A stretch of DNA of 64,000 bases. It comes from Bolinopsis microptera. Its lineage: Eukaryota; Ctenophora; Tentaculata; Lobata; Bolinopsidae. The translations under genes and the position numbers were made by a program. This document shows positions 28,130-38,390 of the stretch, piece by piece. The notes under the pieces were generated by a model, which saw nothing but the letters and a program-made list of their open reading frames with translations, did no database searches and was not told where the DNA came from. The stretch spans positions 919,375 through 983,374 of the forward strand of contig NC_087072.1 in assembly GCF_026151205.1 (NCBI RefSeq), read 5' to 3'. The number at the start of each line of letters is the position of its first letter. Position 1 is the stretch's first letter.

Positions 28130-31100
28130 ACATACATGTTACATGGCGAGATCTCCATCCAAAAGGATTAGTCTGCGTCGACTGCGTCATTACTTTGTAT
28201 TATACAGCTTCGGCGGGTAACATTTCTCCATCCCTTTCGGTCTGCAGCTAATCTTCTCATACAATCAATCGTGAGTCCATTACGATCCAATCTCTGCTCA
28301 GCATCCTCAATGAATACATCATTTAAGCTCTTCCTAGGCCTGCCTCTTGATCTCTTCCCATGCTTGGGTTTCCATTCAAGTAAATAGTTGGGCAACCGAT
28401 CTTCAGGCATTCTACTGACATGTCCAAACCAACGCAGCCGTTTTGTTGTTATTATGTCAGCAAGGGCAGTTATTGATGCCCTTCTTAAAACATCCTCATT
28501 ACTTACTCGATGGAACCACCTCACTCTCAGGATTCTTCTTAAGCAGTACTGATGGAAAGACTCCAATCTTCTTGTCTGCACTTGAGTCGTGTTCCATATC
28601 TCACATCCATAGGTCAGAATGGTAAGAACAGCTGCGATGTAGATTCGCACTTTGTTGTTAATGCTTATGTTCTTATTCTTCCAAATGTTGTTGAGTTGGT
28701 TAAAAGCTCCGGTTGCTTTTCCAATCCTGACACTTATTTCTTTATCAATCTTGCCATCTGATGTAATTTTGGCACCCAAATAAGTGAATTGAGTGACCTG
28801 CTTTGCAGAGTTTCCATCGACAGTTATATCTATGGTCCTATTCTCTGGGAGTGGGTGCTGCGATGTATCTTTCCCAATGACCATGATCTCTGTTTTCTTT
28901 GCGTTCATCTTTAAACCCCCAAGTCCACAGTATTTCGCAATATTGTCCGTAGTTTCTTGCAGTCCTTCAACAGTGTCATCCATTCCTGCGATGTCATCAG
29001 CATAGTCAAGATCAATGACACATTTTTCCGGTTGTCTGGAACTTTGTCTGTACTGAAGTGTAAAACCACGGGATATATTCTTAAACTTCTCTGCAAGTTC
29101 TAATCCCCAGTTAAGTACAAGATTAAAAATAGGGGGCCCTTGCACATCACCTTGTCCAGTCCCCGAATCGACATCAAACCATCTTGTCAATTCTCCATTG
29201 ACACGAACTGCACTTTCAGTTGCTCTAAAGAACGCTTTGAAAACATTGATATATTTTGTCGGAAGACCATAATGTTCAAAAGCTTTCCAAATAAAGTCAC
29301 GATTGATTGAATCAAAAGCAGCTTTAAAATCAATAAAGTTTATGTACAAAGGGACGTTGAATTCTATACAATTGTGTATTATACAATGAAGTGAGTACAG
29401 CTGATCTATACAAGAACGGTTTCTCCTGAAACCACACTGATTCTCTCTGAGTAATTTTTCAAGCCCATTACTCAGTCTTTTTAACAACACAATTTGGAAT
29501 AACTTTGATATAGTTGAGCGTAAAGTTATACCTCTGTTATTGTTGCAATATGTGAGGTCCCCTTTCTTTGGGATGATGGTGATTATTCCTTTTCTCCAAT
29601 CATTAGGAATATCCTCACTTTTCCACACAGTTTCAAAAAGATCCTTTAACCAAGGCAGAAGTCCAGGAGAACCGTACTTTAACTGCTCATTTGAAATTTC
29701 ATCAATTCCAGCACTCTTGTAGTTCTTCAACTTCTTGATAGCTTCCTCAATTTCAAACAAGGACGGTGGTTCATCATCATTACTAAGGTATTCAAAAGAA
29801 AGTAACTTTTCATCCTGATCCAATATAGAGAAATCCACCGCATTTGCTGCTGGCGTCAAGAGTTCTTCAAAATATTCGGCCCAGCGATGTGATTGAGCTT
29901 CGGGATCTGATATAAGCGTCCCATTCTTATCCCGCACTGCCGCAGATCTGTTTACTCTCTTGTTTGTTAGGGATTTTATTTTCTGCCAAACATCTCTTTG
30001 TTGACCCTGCTTGGCAGCATCTTCTAATTCCTCAGCTATTCTAACAGCCCAAGCATTATCATCTCTTTTACAGTTCTGCCTAACAAGACCGTTAATCCGC
30101 GAGTACTTAGCACGGTTCTCAGCAGTACTGGGTTTCTTTTTAATCTCCCCTCGTTCTTTTAGGAGATTCTTAGTATCCCTTGAGAGATGTTCTGTTCTCT
30201 TTTTCCGGCCCCTTTCACCCAGAACTTCAAATGAAACATCAGTTATTATATCTCTTAAATTTTGCCACTGTTCTTCTAAAGGAGAGTTTTCATGCTCCTG
30301 ATCGTTGTTATAGTACTCTTCAGCTATTCTGTTACTATATTCCTGGCTCTTAGATCTATCACGCAGGTGCTCTAAAGCAGGCTGTCTTACACGCTTCTTT
30401 CTTTTCTGAGGACACTTAAGTTTAATAGATACATATCCTCTAACCAGATAGTGAGTAGTATTTATATCTGCTCCTCTCATGCTCCTGACATCAAGCAAAG
30501 AATGGCTCCATCTCGTCGAAATACACATATGGTCAATTTGAGTGACGGTGTTACCATTTGGGGATCTCCATGTTGTCTTGTGGATATCCTTGTGTTCAAA
30601 GAGTGTGCCTCCAATCGTCAGCTGGTGCATAGTACAGAAATCTAGCATCCGTTTTCCGTTATCATTTGATTCTGTGTGATATGAGTGTTTTCCTATAACA
30701 CCAGGGTGAGCATCAGTATCCCTTCCAACACGAGCATTAAAATCTCCTAAAACTATTTTTATATCATGAGCAGGTAGTCCCGATTGAACATCATTCAATT
30801 CCTTGTAGAATGAGTCTTTTAAACTGATTTCTGCATCCTCAGTTGGAGCATACACAACTGTAACACTAATGTTGATGTGTTTGCTATGTAAACGGGCAGT
30901 CATAACCCGTCCTGATACAGGGGTGTATGATATGAGAGTATTCTTCATCTTTTTGGAAAGAACAACGCCAACTCCTTCTCTCCGTACTCCATCGCTCCTG
31001 CCAGAATAAACCAAAACAGCCCCATTGCTCAAAGTCTGAGTTCCTGATCCAGCCATATGTGTTTCAGTTACCCCAAGGAGCTCTAGTCCATAATCATCAA

Positions 31101-31790
31101 CACCTTTTCCTAATTGATACATCTTACTGGAATTACTGACAAGAGAAGTAACATTCCATGTACTGATACAGAGAGGATTCTTTACAATATTTACAGGATT
31201 AGACATACTTGACTGTCTGTTTACAAATGACAAATCTGATGAAGGAATTCTGTATTTACAGTGTTTACGTCGGCTCTTACGGGAGTTGCAAACAGACATC
31301 AAGCTACTAGGGTCCTTTCGGCTTTGCCTAGTCGCCGTCATCACTCCACCTGCGCCTCCACGTATAATACTATTGAATGACACTGTAGACGTTTCTGTAG
31401 CGGTTTGATTTAAGGTGGATGGTTTGCCGGACCTTCGCACCCGATCCAGAGGCAGCACCGACATCAAGAAGTTAGCGCTCCGTCCAGACACCAGCAAGCT
31501 GGTGGTTAGGTTCGATACGTTAAATTAAAGCATGAAGAGCTTCTGAAGCCCATAGGGAATCAAAATTAAACCGTAAGTGATCATGTCAGAGACAAGATCA
31601 CCAAGCAAATGCTCGATTACACAGGGCAACCAAGACTTGGACAAAATGGTGAACCGTGAGTGACACACAGATGACCCTGCCACAAGACAGCATCACCGAG
31701 CACCACCCAGCAATTGCATCCTCTCGCCACCACAGCAACCGACCCCCCAGTGATATAGCACTGACAGGCAATTAAATTCCCTTAACTATG
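28130..31790 (-). mobile_element. RTE-like non-LTR retrotransposon in a CFAP44-like intron
   Basis: A single long ORF (28168-31497) with short flanks; the 5' leader probably runs to about 31.7 kb. It lies in the intron between exons 27949-28070 and 31886-32049 of the + strand gene, in opposite orientation. Exact ends were not defined: no target duplication or 3' microsatellite tail was recognised. Confidence 0.75.
28168..31497 (-). CDS. Endonuclease/reverse transcriptase polyprotein of an RTE-like LINE (1109 aa)
   Basis: Residues 1-105 are basic and unassigned. An APE-type endonuclease starts at about 109 (ISTWNVTSL), with TETH (about 144-147), GDFNARVG (251-258) and IDHM (321-324). The reverse transcriptase has PKKGDL (about 643), GFRRNRS (689-695), motif A FIDFKAAFD (721-729), GTGQGDVQGPPIFNL (779-793) and YADD (832-835). 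The C-terminal end has LRWFGHVSRMPEDRLP and a basic KRSRGRPRK stretch. This order is typical of RTE/BovB-like LINE proteins that nick target DNA and prime reverse transcription there (family knowledge). All catalytic motifs are present without stop or frameshift, so the copy may be young and potentially active. Confidence 0.92.
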   Translation of the reverse strand: MLVSGRSANFLMSVLPLDRVRRSGKPSTLNQTATETSTVSFNSIIRGGAGGVMTATRQSRKDPSSLMSVCNSRKSRRKHCKYRIPSSDLSFVNRQSSMSNPVNIVKNPLCISTWNVTSLVSNSSKMYQLGKGVDDYGLELLGVTETHMAGSGTQTLSNGAVLVYSGRSDGVRREGVGVVLSKKMKNTLISYTPVSGRVMTARLHSKHINISVTVVYAPTEDAEISLKDSFYKELNDVQSGLPAHDIKIVLGDFNARVGRDTDAHPGVIGKHSYHTESNDNGKRMLDFCTMHQLTIGGTLFEHKDIHKTTWRSPNGNTVTQIDHMCISTRWSHSLLDVRSMRGADINTTHYLVRGYVSIKLKCPQKRKKRVRQPALEHLRDRSKSQEYSNRIAEEYYNNDQEHENSPLEEQWQNLRDIITDVSFEVLGERGRKKRTEHLSRDTKNLLKERGEIKKKPSTAENRAKYSRINGLVRQNCKRDDNAWAVRIAEELEDAAKQGQQRDVWQKIKSLTNKRVNRSAAVRDKNGTLISDPEAQSHRWAEYFEELLTPAANAVDFSILDQDEKLLSFEYLSNDDEPPSLFEIEEAIKKLKNYKSAGIDEISNEQLKYGSPGLLPWLKDLFETVWKSEDIPNDWRKGIITIIPKKGDLTYCNNNRGITLRSTISKLFQIVLLKRLSNGLEKLLRENQCGFRRNRSCIDQLYSLHCIIHNCIEFNVPLYINFIDFKAAFDSINRDFIWKAFEHYGLPTKYINVFKAFFRATESAVRVNGELTRWFDVDSGTGQGDVQGPPIFNLVLNWGLELAEKFKNISRGFTLQYRQSSRQPEKCVIDLDYADDIAGMDDTVEGLQETTDNIAKYCGLGGLKMNAKKTEIMVIGKDTSQHPLPENRTIDITVDGNSAKQVTQFTYLGAKITSDGKIDKEISVRIGKATGAFNQLNNIWKNKNISINNKVRIYIAAVLTILTYGCEIWNTTQVQTRRLESFHQYCLRRILRVRWFHRVSNEDVLRRASITALADIITTKRLRWFGHVSRMPEDRLPNYLLEWKPKHGKRSRGRPRKSLNDVFIEDAEQRLDRNGLTIDCMRRLAADRKGWRNVTRRSCIIQSNDAVDAD

Positions 31791-32442
31791 TTTTTTAAAT
31801 TTCATCTGATCAAAATTTGTATCTTAGCGTTCATCATTATTATCTTTCTGTTTGAATTCAGAATGTCTGTCCCAATTTCCTTCAGGGCGATGGAATACAC
31901 TCCTGGATCATTGCGAGAGTTCAATATTCGTCACGATGAAGAAAAGAAGCGTGGGCCAGCTGACGAAGGAGGATTTGGAGGGTTTGGAGGATTTGGTGGG
32001 TTTGGGGACTCTCCCCCTGCACCAAGCAACCGCCGCTGAGACTAAAACGGTACGTAGGAAAATTTCGTTTTACTTAGTGATGTCAAGACATTTTTGTTCT
32101 TTAATGAGATAACTGTAGTTTTGTTGAAATAAGTATTAATTAGTATGAATTTATGATATTCTATAATTTCTGGCCCGTATAATTGCAATGCACTGTCTCT
32201 GAATCCAATTTCAAAAACCGTATTTTTGACCATTCGACTACATAGCAATAATTTTAATTCATGAAATTAATTTTGACACAAATAACAAAATCATGAGCTG
32301 TAGTGGCTGGGATAATTTTAGAAGATAACTAGAACACTATGATATAAGCAAAAACAATATTTTGAAATCTTGACTGTAACCCTGTCTAATCAAATGTAGC
32401 AGTTCAGTTTTTAATGAGAAATGGTAATGAAATAAAAGTCCT

Positions 32443-33670
32443 TTAATCGGTTCCACAATTGTCATCTGCTTGCTTGTGAAGATCTTTGAACTTTTCTATG
32501 GCTTCGTCAGTCAACTGTTCCCCAAATAGTCCCTTTGTCTTCGACCACATTTTGCGGAATTTCTTTTGAAGTTTTCGAGTAAAGGTCTTTTTGTAGAAGT
32601 TGCAGGAATATAAAACATCCCATCTCGTCAGCTTTCCTTTTTGGAGATCACATTCAGGAACGTTCGCGAGTTCCTTTTCTAGTTCTGTCTTTATGGTTTT
32701 CAGATCCGATTCACGTTTAGCTCCGTTCTCGAGTTCCTTCTTTGCTTCTTGTAGTTCCAACTTTATGTTTTCCATTTCTGCCTTTATGTTGCTTAGATCC
32801 GATTCACATTCAGCACTGTTCTCGAGTTCATCCTTGATGTCCTGCAGAAATATAAATTTAGTGAATGAAAAACACCTAGTCAATATCAAATGTAATTCTT
32901 TTTCAAATCAGCATAGTACCATGGCTTTTCCAAAAAACACCCTCCGCCCATTAGACTGGAAAGTCTAGAGTCTAGAAAACCAATTTACATGTTATTACAG
33001 AGCTTACAAAGCTTATACTTACAGGGCAATCTAGGGAAATATCCTGGACATTTCCCATCTTGGGCTTTGTCAGTAGTTCCTCCCACTTGATCACTCTGGT
33101 GTCATCAAATCCAACCTGTGTACAGAGACCGTCTTTTGACATTGCTGCTACCTCACCCCCTGTCAGCTCATTCGAGAAGAAGTTCAGATTGAACATCTCA
33201 CCTCCAAAGTCGTTATAGGACGCCCCTCTAGCATAAGGATTCCAATAATCTCCTAGAACCATGTTGCCGCTTGTCTTTAGGAACCTTGCAGGTATGGTCT
33301 GGGTCACCACTAGTGCTCCGTTAATGTATCCTTTGAAGGTTTTTGATGCAAGACTCCAAGTTCCGCAGTAATGGTACCAGGTTGACATTGGAGGTTTGTT
33401 GTTACTTAAGGGCATGTCCACCTTAAACATTTTAGGCGCGCCTGTTGCGTAAAGGAACAGCTCGGATTCTTCATAGGCAAATACAACTGGCCAGTCTCCA
33501 GGTCTAATTCTTTTCACCCAAACGCAGAAGGAGAATTGTTCCACTAGTGGGGACATGTCAACAGGAAATGAAACAACACTGTATTTGTCATCACTGAATT
33601 TCAGTGCTGTGTCAGCTGCTCCTGGAATCATCATGGACAGGAATAGGAAGAGGGAGATAAAACCAATCAT
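32443..33670 (-). CDS. Secreted pentraxin/LamG-like lectin-fold protein with C-terminal coiled coil, two exons
   Basis: On the minus strand, exon 1 is 33670-33023 and exon 2 is 32841-32443, joined by CCT|GTAAGT and CTGCAG|G in phase 0; the product is 348 aa. Residues 1-19 are a hydrophobic signal peptide ending GAADT. About 20-215 is a jelly-roll domain of pentraxin/LamG/concanavalin type: FSFCVWVK, WYHYCGTW, GYINGALVV, NMVLGDYW and GGEMFNLNFFSNELTGGEVA, with the family's paired cysteines. Exon 2 encodes a heptad-rich coiled coil containing two related SDL(S/K)(N/T)IK(A/T)E blocks, then a basic FYKKTFTRKLQKKFRKMW and a Cys near the end. Such proteins are usually extracellular, calcium- or glycan-binding oligomers (family knowledge). 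The gene is nested antisense in a CFAP44-like intron. An ATTAAA-type signal lies about 30 nt past the stop. Confidence 0.8.
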
Positions 33671-34553
33671 TGCTAAAATAGTAAGACTTTAAAATAACAT
33701 GGGGCATGGTTATTTAATTTCATTTCACTACAAAACAAAACTTAAGGGGACATACACCAAAACCTCTTTTGTGCAACCCTAAATTTTATTTTATATTATG
33801 AAAGTGATAAAAGGCTCTTTTCCTTACAATTCGGTTCAGGAAGGTGACAAGGGAAAGTATTTAAAATTGAACAAACGGTTAAAAATTGTAAATACAATGT
33901 CTTAATGTTCCTCAATATAATATCTCAATAATTCAAATATCCTAGGTCTTACACTGAAAACTTTAACTGTAAATTCTGCTGTACTCAAACCAAAAAGGGT
34001 AACATCCCTTCAATATCTCCACTCTTAAGTATCCCCAGATAGTATAAACAATTTCCCACTCTTCCGAGCAATCTATAAACAATTTCCTAGACTATCCTCC
34101 TAGTAATCAAAACAGATGTGTTAAACTGAACTCTCTCATAACCAAAACAGAGATGTTAAAATAAACTCTCTGCTCCCCAAAACTCTCTGCTCTAAACAAT
34201 ATCTTTAACTATCCTCCTCGTTACCAAAACAGATGTGTTAAACTGAACTCTCTGATAACCAAAACAGAGATGTTAAAATAAACTCTCTGCTCCCCAAAAC
34301 TCTCTGCTCTAAACAATATCTTTAACTATTCTCCTAGTTACCAAAACAGATGTGTTAAACTGAAATCTCTGATAACCAAAACAGAGATGTTAAAATAAAC
34401 TCTCTGCTCCCCAAAACTCTCTGCTCTAAACAATATCTTTAACTATTCTCCTCGTTACCAAAACAGATGTGTTAAACTGAACTCTCTGTTCTACGCTGCT
34501 GTACTAAATGTCGTACACTAATATATGCCCTGAAATCCTCCCCTTAAATACTG
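33671..34553. other. Upstream region of the lectin-like gene with a four-copy tandem repeat
   Basis: About 34060-34490 holds three to four copies of a unit of about 115 bp built from CAGATGTGTTAAACTGAACT, AACTCTCTGCTCCCCAAAAC and CTAAACAATATCTTTAACTA. No TATA box was recognised on the minus strand next to the ATG. A TTTTAG before the ATG could be the end of a 5' UTR intron. Confidence 0.7.
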
Positions 34554-35579
34554 GGTAATCGTACTGTATAAGTGCGACACGTACTTTAGTGCAACAAGTA
34601 CTCTAGTGCGACAAGTACTCTAGTGCGACAAGTACTCTAGTGCGACAAGTACTCTAGTGCGACAAGTAATCTAGTGCGACAAGTACTCTAGTGCGAAGTC
34701 CAACAAAAACACCCTCTTTTGCACTACAGTACGTGTCGCACTACGATCCAGGTAGCGTACTCTAGTGCGACACAATATCCTGTTTTACTTCCAAGGTCAG
34801 ATCCTCTAATTCGCACACTTCTTGTGGACCCGATTCGTCGGTTCATGACATGTATTTCGAAGTGATCCACTGATCATAATTCCTTCGGGTCAGTGAGTGA
34901 TCCACTGAGTCACTCGTAAGCAGCATATGATCCTAATTCCTATCACACGCATCGTATGAAGGTATATCTCTGATTGGGATAACAAGTTCATACTTCATAT
35001 GCTTGGGCCATATATAACTATAACTATAAGGTCACGATGATTCTACCGAAGTATCAAACAACATCAACATGACTTCTACAATAATTTTCTTCCCTGGACG
35101 TACTACTGATTCAAAAAAATCTACGACGGATACCGCTACTGCCTGGATAAGAAGCGCGACGACAAGACCTACTGTTGATCTTGTCATCTTGGTACCTTTA
35201 GCACCTCGCCTAACTTGTTCACACAGTTGGTGACTGTCCACGGACTCTATCCAACTATCCTGATGGCTGGAGAATTCCCCTTGCATTCGGCTTACTCCCC
35301 GGGAAGACACAAACTAATTATGAAGCCCTCTTGGGTGAGCTCCTTGCATTTGGAGTCGAACCTCAATATGTCACGAGTGACTACGAGAGCCCTGATCAAC
35401 GCTGTGGAGACAACCTGGCCCACTACTATCAAGAGAGGATGATTTATTGAATGTGTAAAGTTTTTTGTCGCACTTTAGTTCGTGTCGCACTACAGTCCAA
35501 GTATAGCGTGTTGTAGTGCGACAGTGTCGATCTTGAAGGTTTCGCACTAGGGTACGTGTCGCACTACAGTACGAGAACC
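34554..35579. mobile_element. Mutator-like unit B with 9-bp target duplication
   Basis: Termini begin GGTAATCGTACTGTA (left) and, inverted, GGTTCTCGTACTGTA (right). The flanks are TAAATACTG (34545-34553) and CAAATACTG (35580-35588), a 9-bp duplication with one mismatch, as Mutator-like transposases make (family knowledge). The left end carries six 17-mers of AGTACTCTAGTGCGACA (34604-34690). The interior holds a decayed transposase. Confidence 0.78.
35108..35445 (+). pseudogene. FLYWCH-MULE transposase relic
   Basis: In one frame a fragment reads IYDGYRYCLDKKRDDKTYC, a FLYWCH zinc-finger start. After a stop, the same frame gives GTFSTSPNLFTQLVTVHGLY. A shift then gives IPLAFGLLPGKTQTNYEALL and VEPQYVTSDYE up to a stop at 35443. 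The last two match the DDE region of Mutator-like transposases, including the conserved Asp of TSDYE. The frame is broken at least twice, so it is non-functional. Confidence 0.75.
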
Positions 35580-35589
35580 CAAATACTGA

Positions 35590-37447
35590 CATGCATATAA
35601 ACTTATGATATATAACCCAACGTTGATCAAGATTAGAATCTAAACAGTCTATCAAGTCCATTTCCATTAGGGCTCCACTTCCCCCACTCTCATTTGTCTT
35701 ATCTCCGTATTCTTCTCTCTGTACGTCCTTCTTCACGGTCGTCTATTTTTACTGTGTCCACCGATTCAATGTTGTAATAAAGTCTTAGACTATGACCAAA
35801 ATTGTTGATTTGGCAAACGCCAAAATGACCCTACAACAAAAGTATGGAAAAAATCAATGAGGTTAACAAAATTCGAATTTTTTAGATATTCCCTTATTTA
35901 AAAAAGGGAATATGAAATAAAATTCAGGGTGGCACCAAATAAGGTTTTTGTGTATGTCTCCATAAATATCGCAATGCACGCCCTTTTCAAATAAACATTC
36001 TTTAGAAATTTTTGAGCAAGAAATTGAAATGTTTATTTACAAATGATTGAAATTTCTGGATCGAATACATCACTGAAGTAAAGCGAACCAAATGATGAAG
36101 TAAAAAGAAAGTAAAACTCCGTGTGCCCCTGCAGCCTATTTAACAACTGCAACCAGGTCAACCATCTCCAGCCCCAGGGGCCGGGCCAAATCCAGATATG
36201 TACGTTTAGCTCGCTTCACTTGTACGCGGTCAATAATTTGTTATTTAGTTTTATATTATAGATTTATAATCTTAGCAATTGATAGAACAATTCTGTAGGA
36301 AGCCTGCAAAGGTTTGACTCAACCACCGTAAAAACCCATGCGTAAAACCCATCCTCCGATGTGTAACCAATCCTCCAGTTAGGGTCAGAGCTGGGAACTT
36401 TTGTCAAATATCGCCTTTGCTCAGCAGTTGGTGCTAATCTGATATACTTTTAACAGTATTGACTGACTGGTCGATGGATACGCAGAACAGCATGGCAAAA
36501 ATGCGTTTAAGACTTCAAACGTGGAAGCTGCAGCAATGTAACTCAATGGATCGAAATTCTGATCATGATACAAAGCGGTATCTAGCTCTGTAAGGTTCCT
36601 CACTAAAAACTATTTGTGCTGTTAGAATAGCCACAAACCATGTTTAGACTTCCCGAGTTCCCGGCTCTGCGAGCCTAACTGGTGGATTTATTACACATCG
36701 GAGGATGGGTTTTACGCATCGCCTGCCTTCCGAGATCACATTACCAAATTTGTATTGTGTGTTATAGCCCAAATAACTGATTTTGCCAATATATCTACAA
36801 ATAGGCATTTAAGGGCATATCATTATTCATAAGTCTTATACAAATGTGGTCATTGCAAACATTTTCCAACATCGGAAAAGTTTCTGCGACCTTCCTAGCT
36901 TGAGATATAAAAATAATGTGGCCTATTTTTGTTTTCTTTGGTAAATTTTCGTGAATATCTTTAAAACTAAGCACTGAAGACCTTACATTGCTTTATTACT
37001 TGTAGATAAATAAGATCATTGCAGTTAATTTAACCTAAAACTAAAGTCTCTAAGTCCTCCAGAAGTTGAGATAAAAAAATCAAAAATTTACGAATATAGG
37101 AATAAAGGAAATAATTCTACAAAAAAAGTATACAAAGGATGCCTATCGCTCCCTAATCTAACTAGACTAATGATCTAGTTAACGAATATCTGACGTCTAA
37201 CTTAGCTCTACAAATACATTCGAAGCCACGCCTCAAAAGTAATTATGATTTAGAATGATTTTACTTATTAAGTACTAGGAAAGAACAAATTTGTCAGTAC
37301 CATATTATGCATAATAACTAAAATCCAGTCATTAAATGAAATCAGCAGGCAAAAAAAGTGTCAAACCTGTTAATGCTTATCGATATCTCTTGGCAATAGT
37401 CCCCTTATCTCACTCTAAGTTAAATCTAACAATTTTGTATGTTGCAG
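35590..37447. other. Intronic stretch of the CFAP44-like gene with one small inverted-repeat element
   Basis: No exon is supported. A 29-bp perfect inverted pair (ATGCGTAAAACCCATCCTCC...TAA at 36338-36366 and its complement at 36691-36719) bounds a 382 bp MITE-like unit. The rest is AT-rich and unremarkable. Confidence 0.6.
36338..36719. mobile_element. 382 bp MITE-like element with 29-bp inverted termini
   Basis: Arms ATGCGTAAAACCCATCCTCC(GATGTGTAA) and the exact reverse complement. There is no coding capacity, and the target duplication is unclear. Confidence 0.65.
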
Positions 37448-38390
37448 GCAGCTCCTGTAGCCAAACAAGCAGCTGCTCCTGCCGCCGCAGCTGGAGACAA
37501 GGGAGGTGAAGGAGGGACAAGCAGAAAGCAGAGCTAGAAGATTTGTTATCAACCCTCGAGAACGAGAACGAAAATCTTGAGATCATGATGTGAGTAATTT
37601 ATTAGATTAACGTGTTATACGTGTAATCTTTATATCATCAAGAATTTTGTTTGTGTGGCTATATTTTTTCACCACAGAAAATTGAGTGATTGCGGTGCTC
37701 GTCGAGGAAGGCGATTACTAATCGGATTAGATCAAGACCTAATTTAGTTTATTTTGAACCAATTTGAATCAATTTGATTCCACTTTCCATTTGTTTAGTT
37801 TTTAAATATTTAAATGTCTGCTGTGCTACGAAAGTGATAAGCGAAAAGAAACTAGACTTGGAGGAGGCAATCCAAGAAGAAAGAAGATAATAGACTCCCT
37901 GAGAAAGGAGGTTGATGCCCTGGTGAAGAAGAACAAAGTGATCAGTCATGGTGTGAAGTGTGAGAAGAATGATCTGGAAACCTTCCAATTGGAGATTGGA
38001 GAAGCAGAAGAAAGTGAATGAATTGGATATCGTTGTTACCTTGAACTTAGATAAGGTAAAGATACATATAGCATGTTCATTAAATCATAATCGATGAAAA
38101 TTAGAAACTACATTTTGAAGGATATTGGTTAATACCAGCATCTTTTACATCCGAACTCGGCCCCGGATTGAAACATCTTTCATCATCTGGAAATGTATCC
38201 CTACCCCTTATGTTTTAGTATCCATTTGTAGCAACCCTCCCTTTCCTATCTTACATTCCAATTTCCATCTCCCCTCAGATCCAGTACATGCAAAACGGAG
38301 TGCTACCCAGCGACCTTGTGTCCTGTCTGGTATTCCACTCTGCGGGGGTCAACCAGCTCGCTAGCAGGATCAAGGAGCTTCAGCAGGAGA

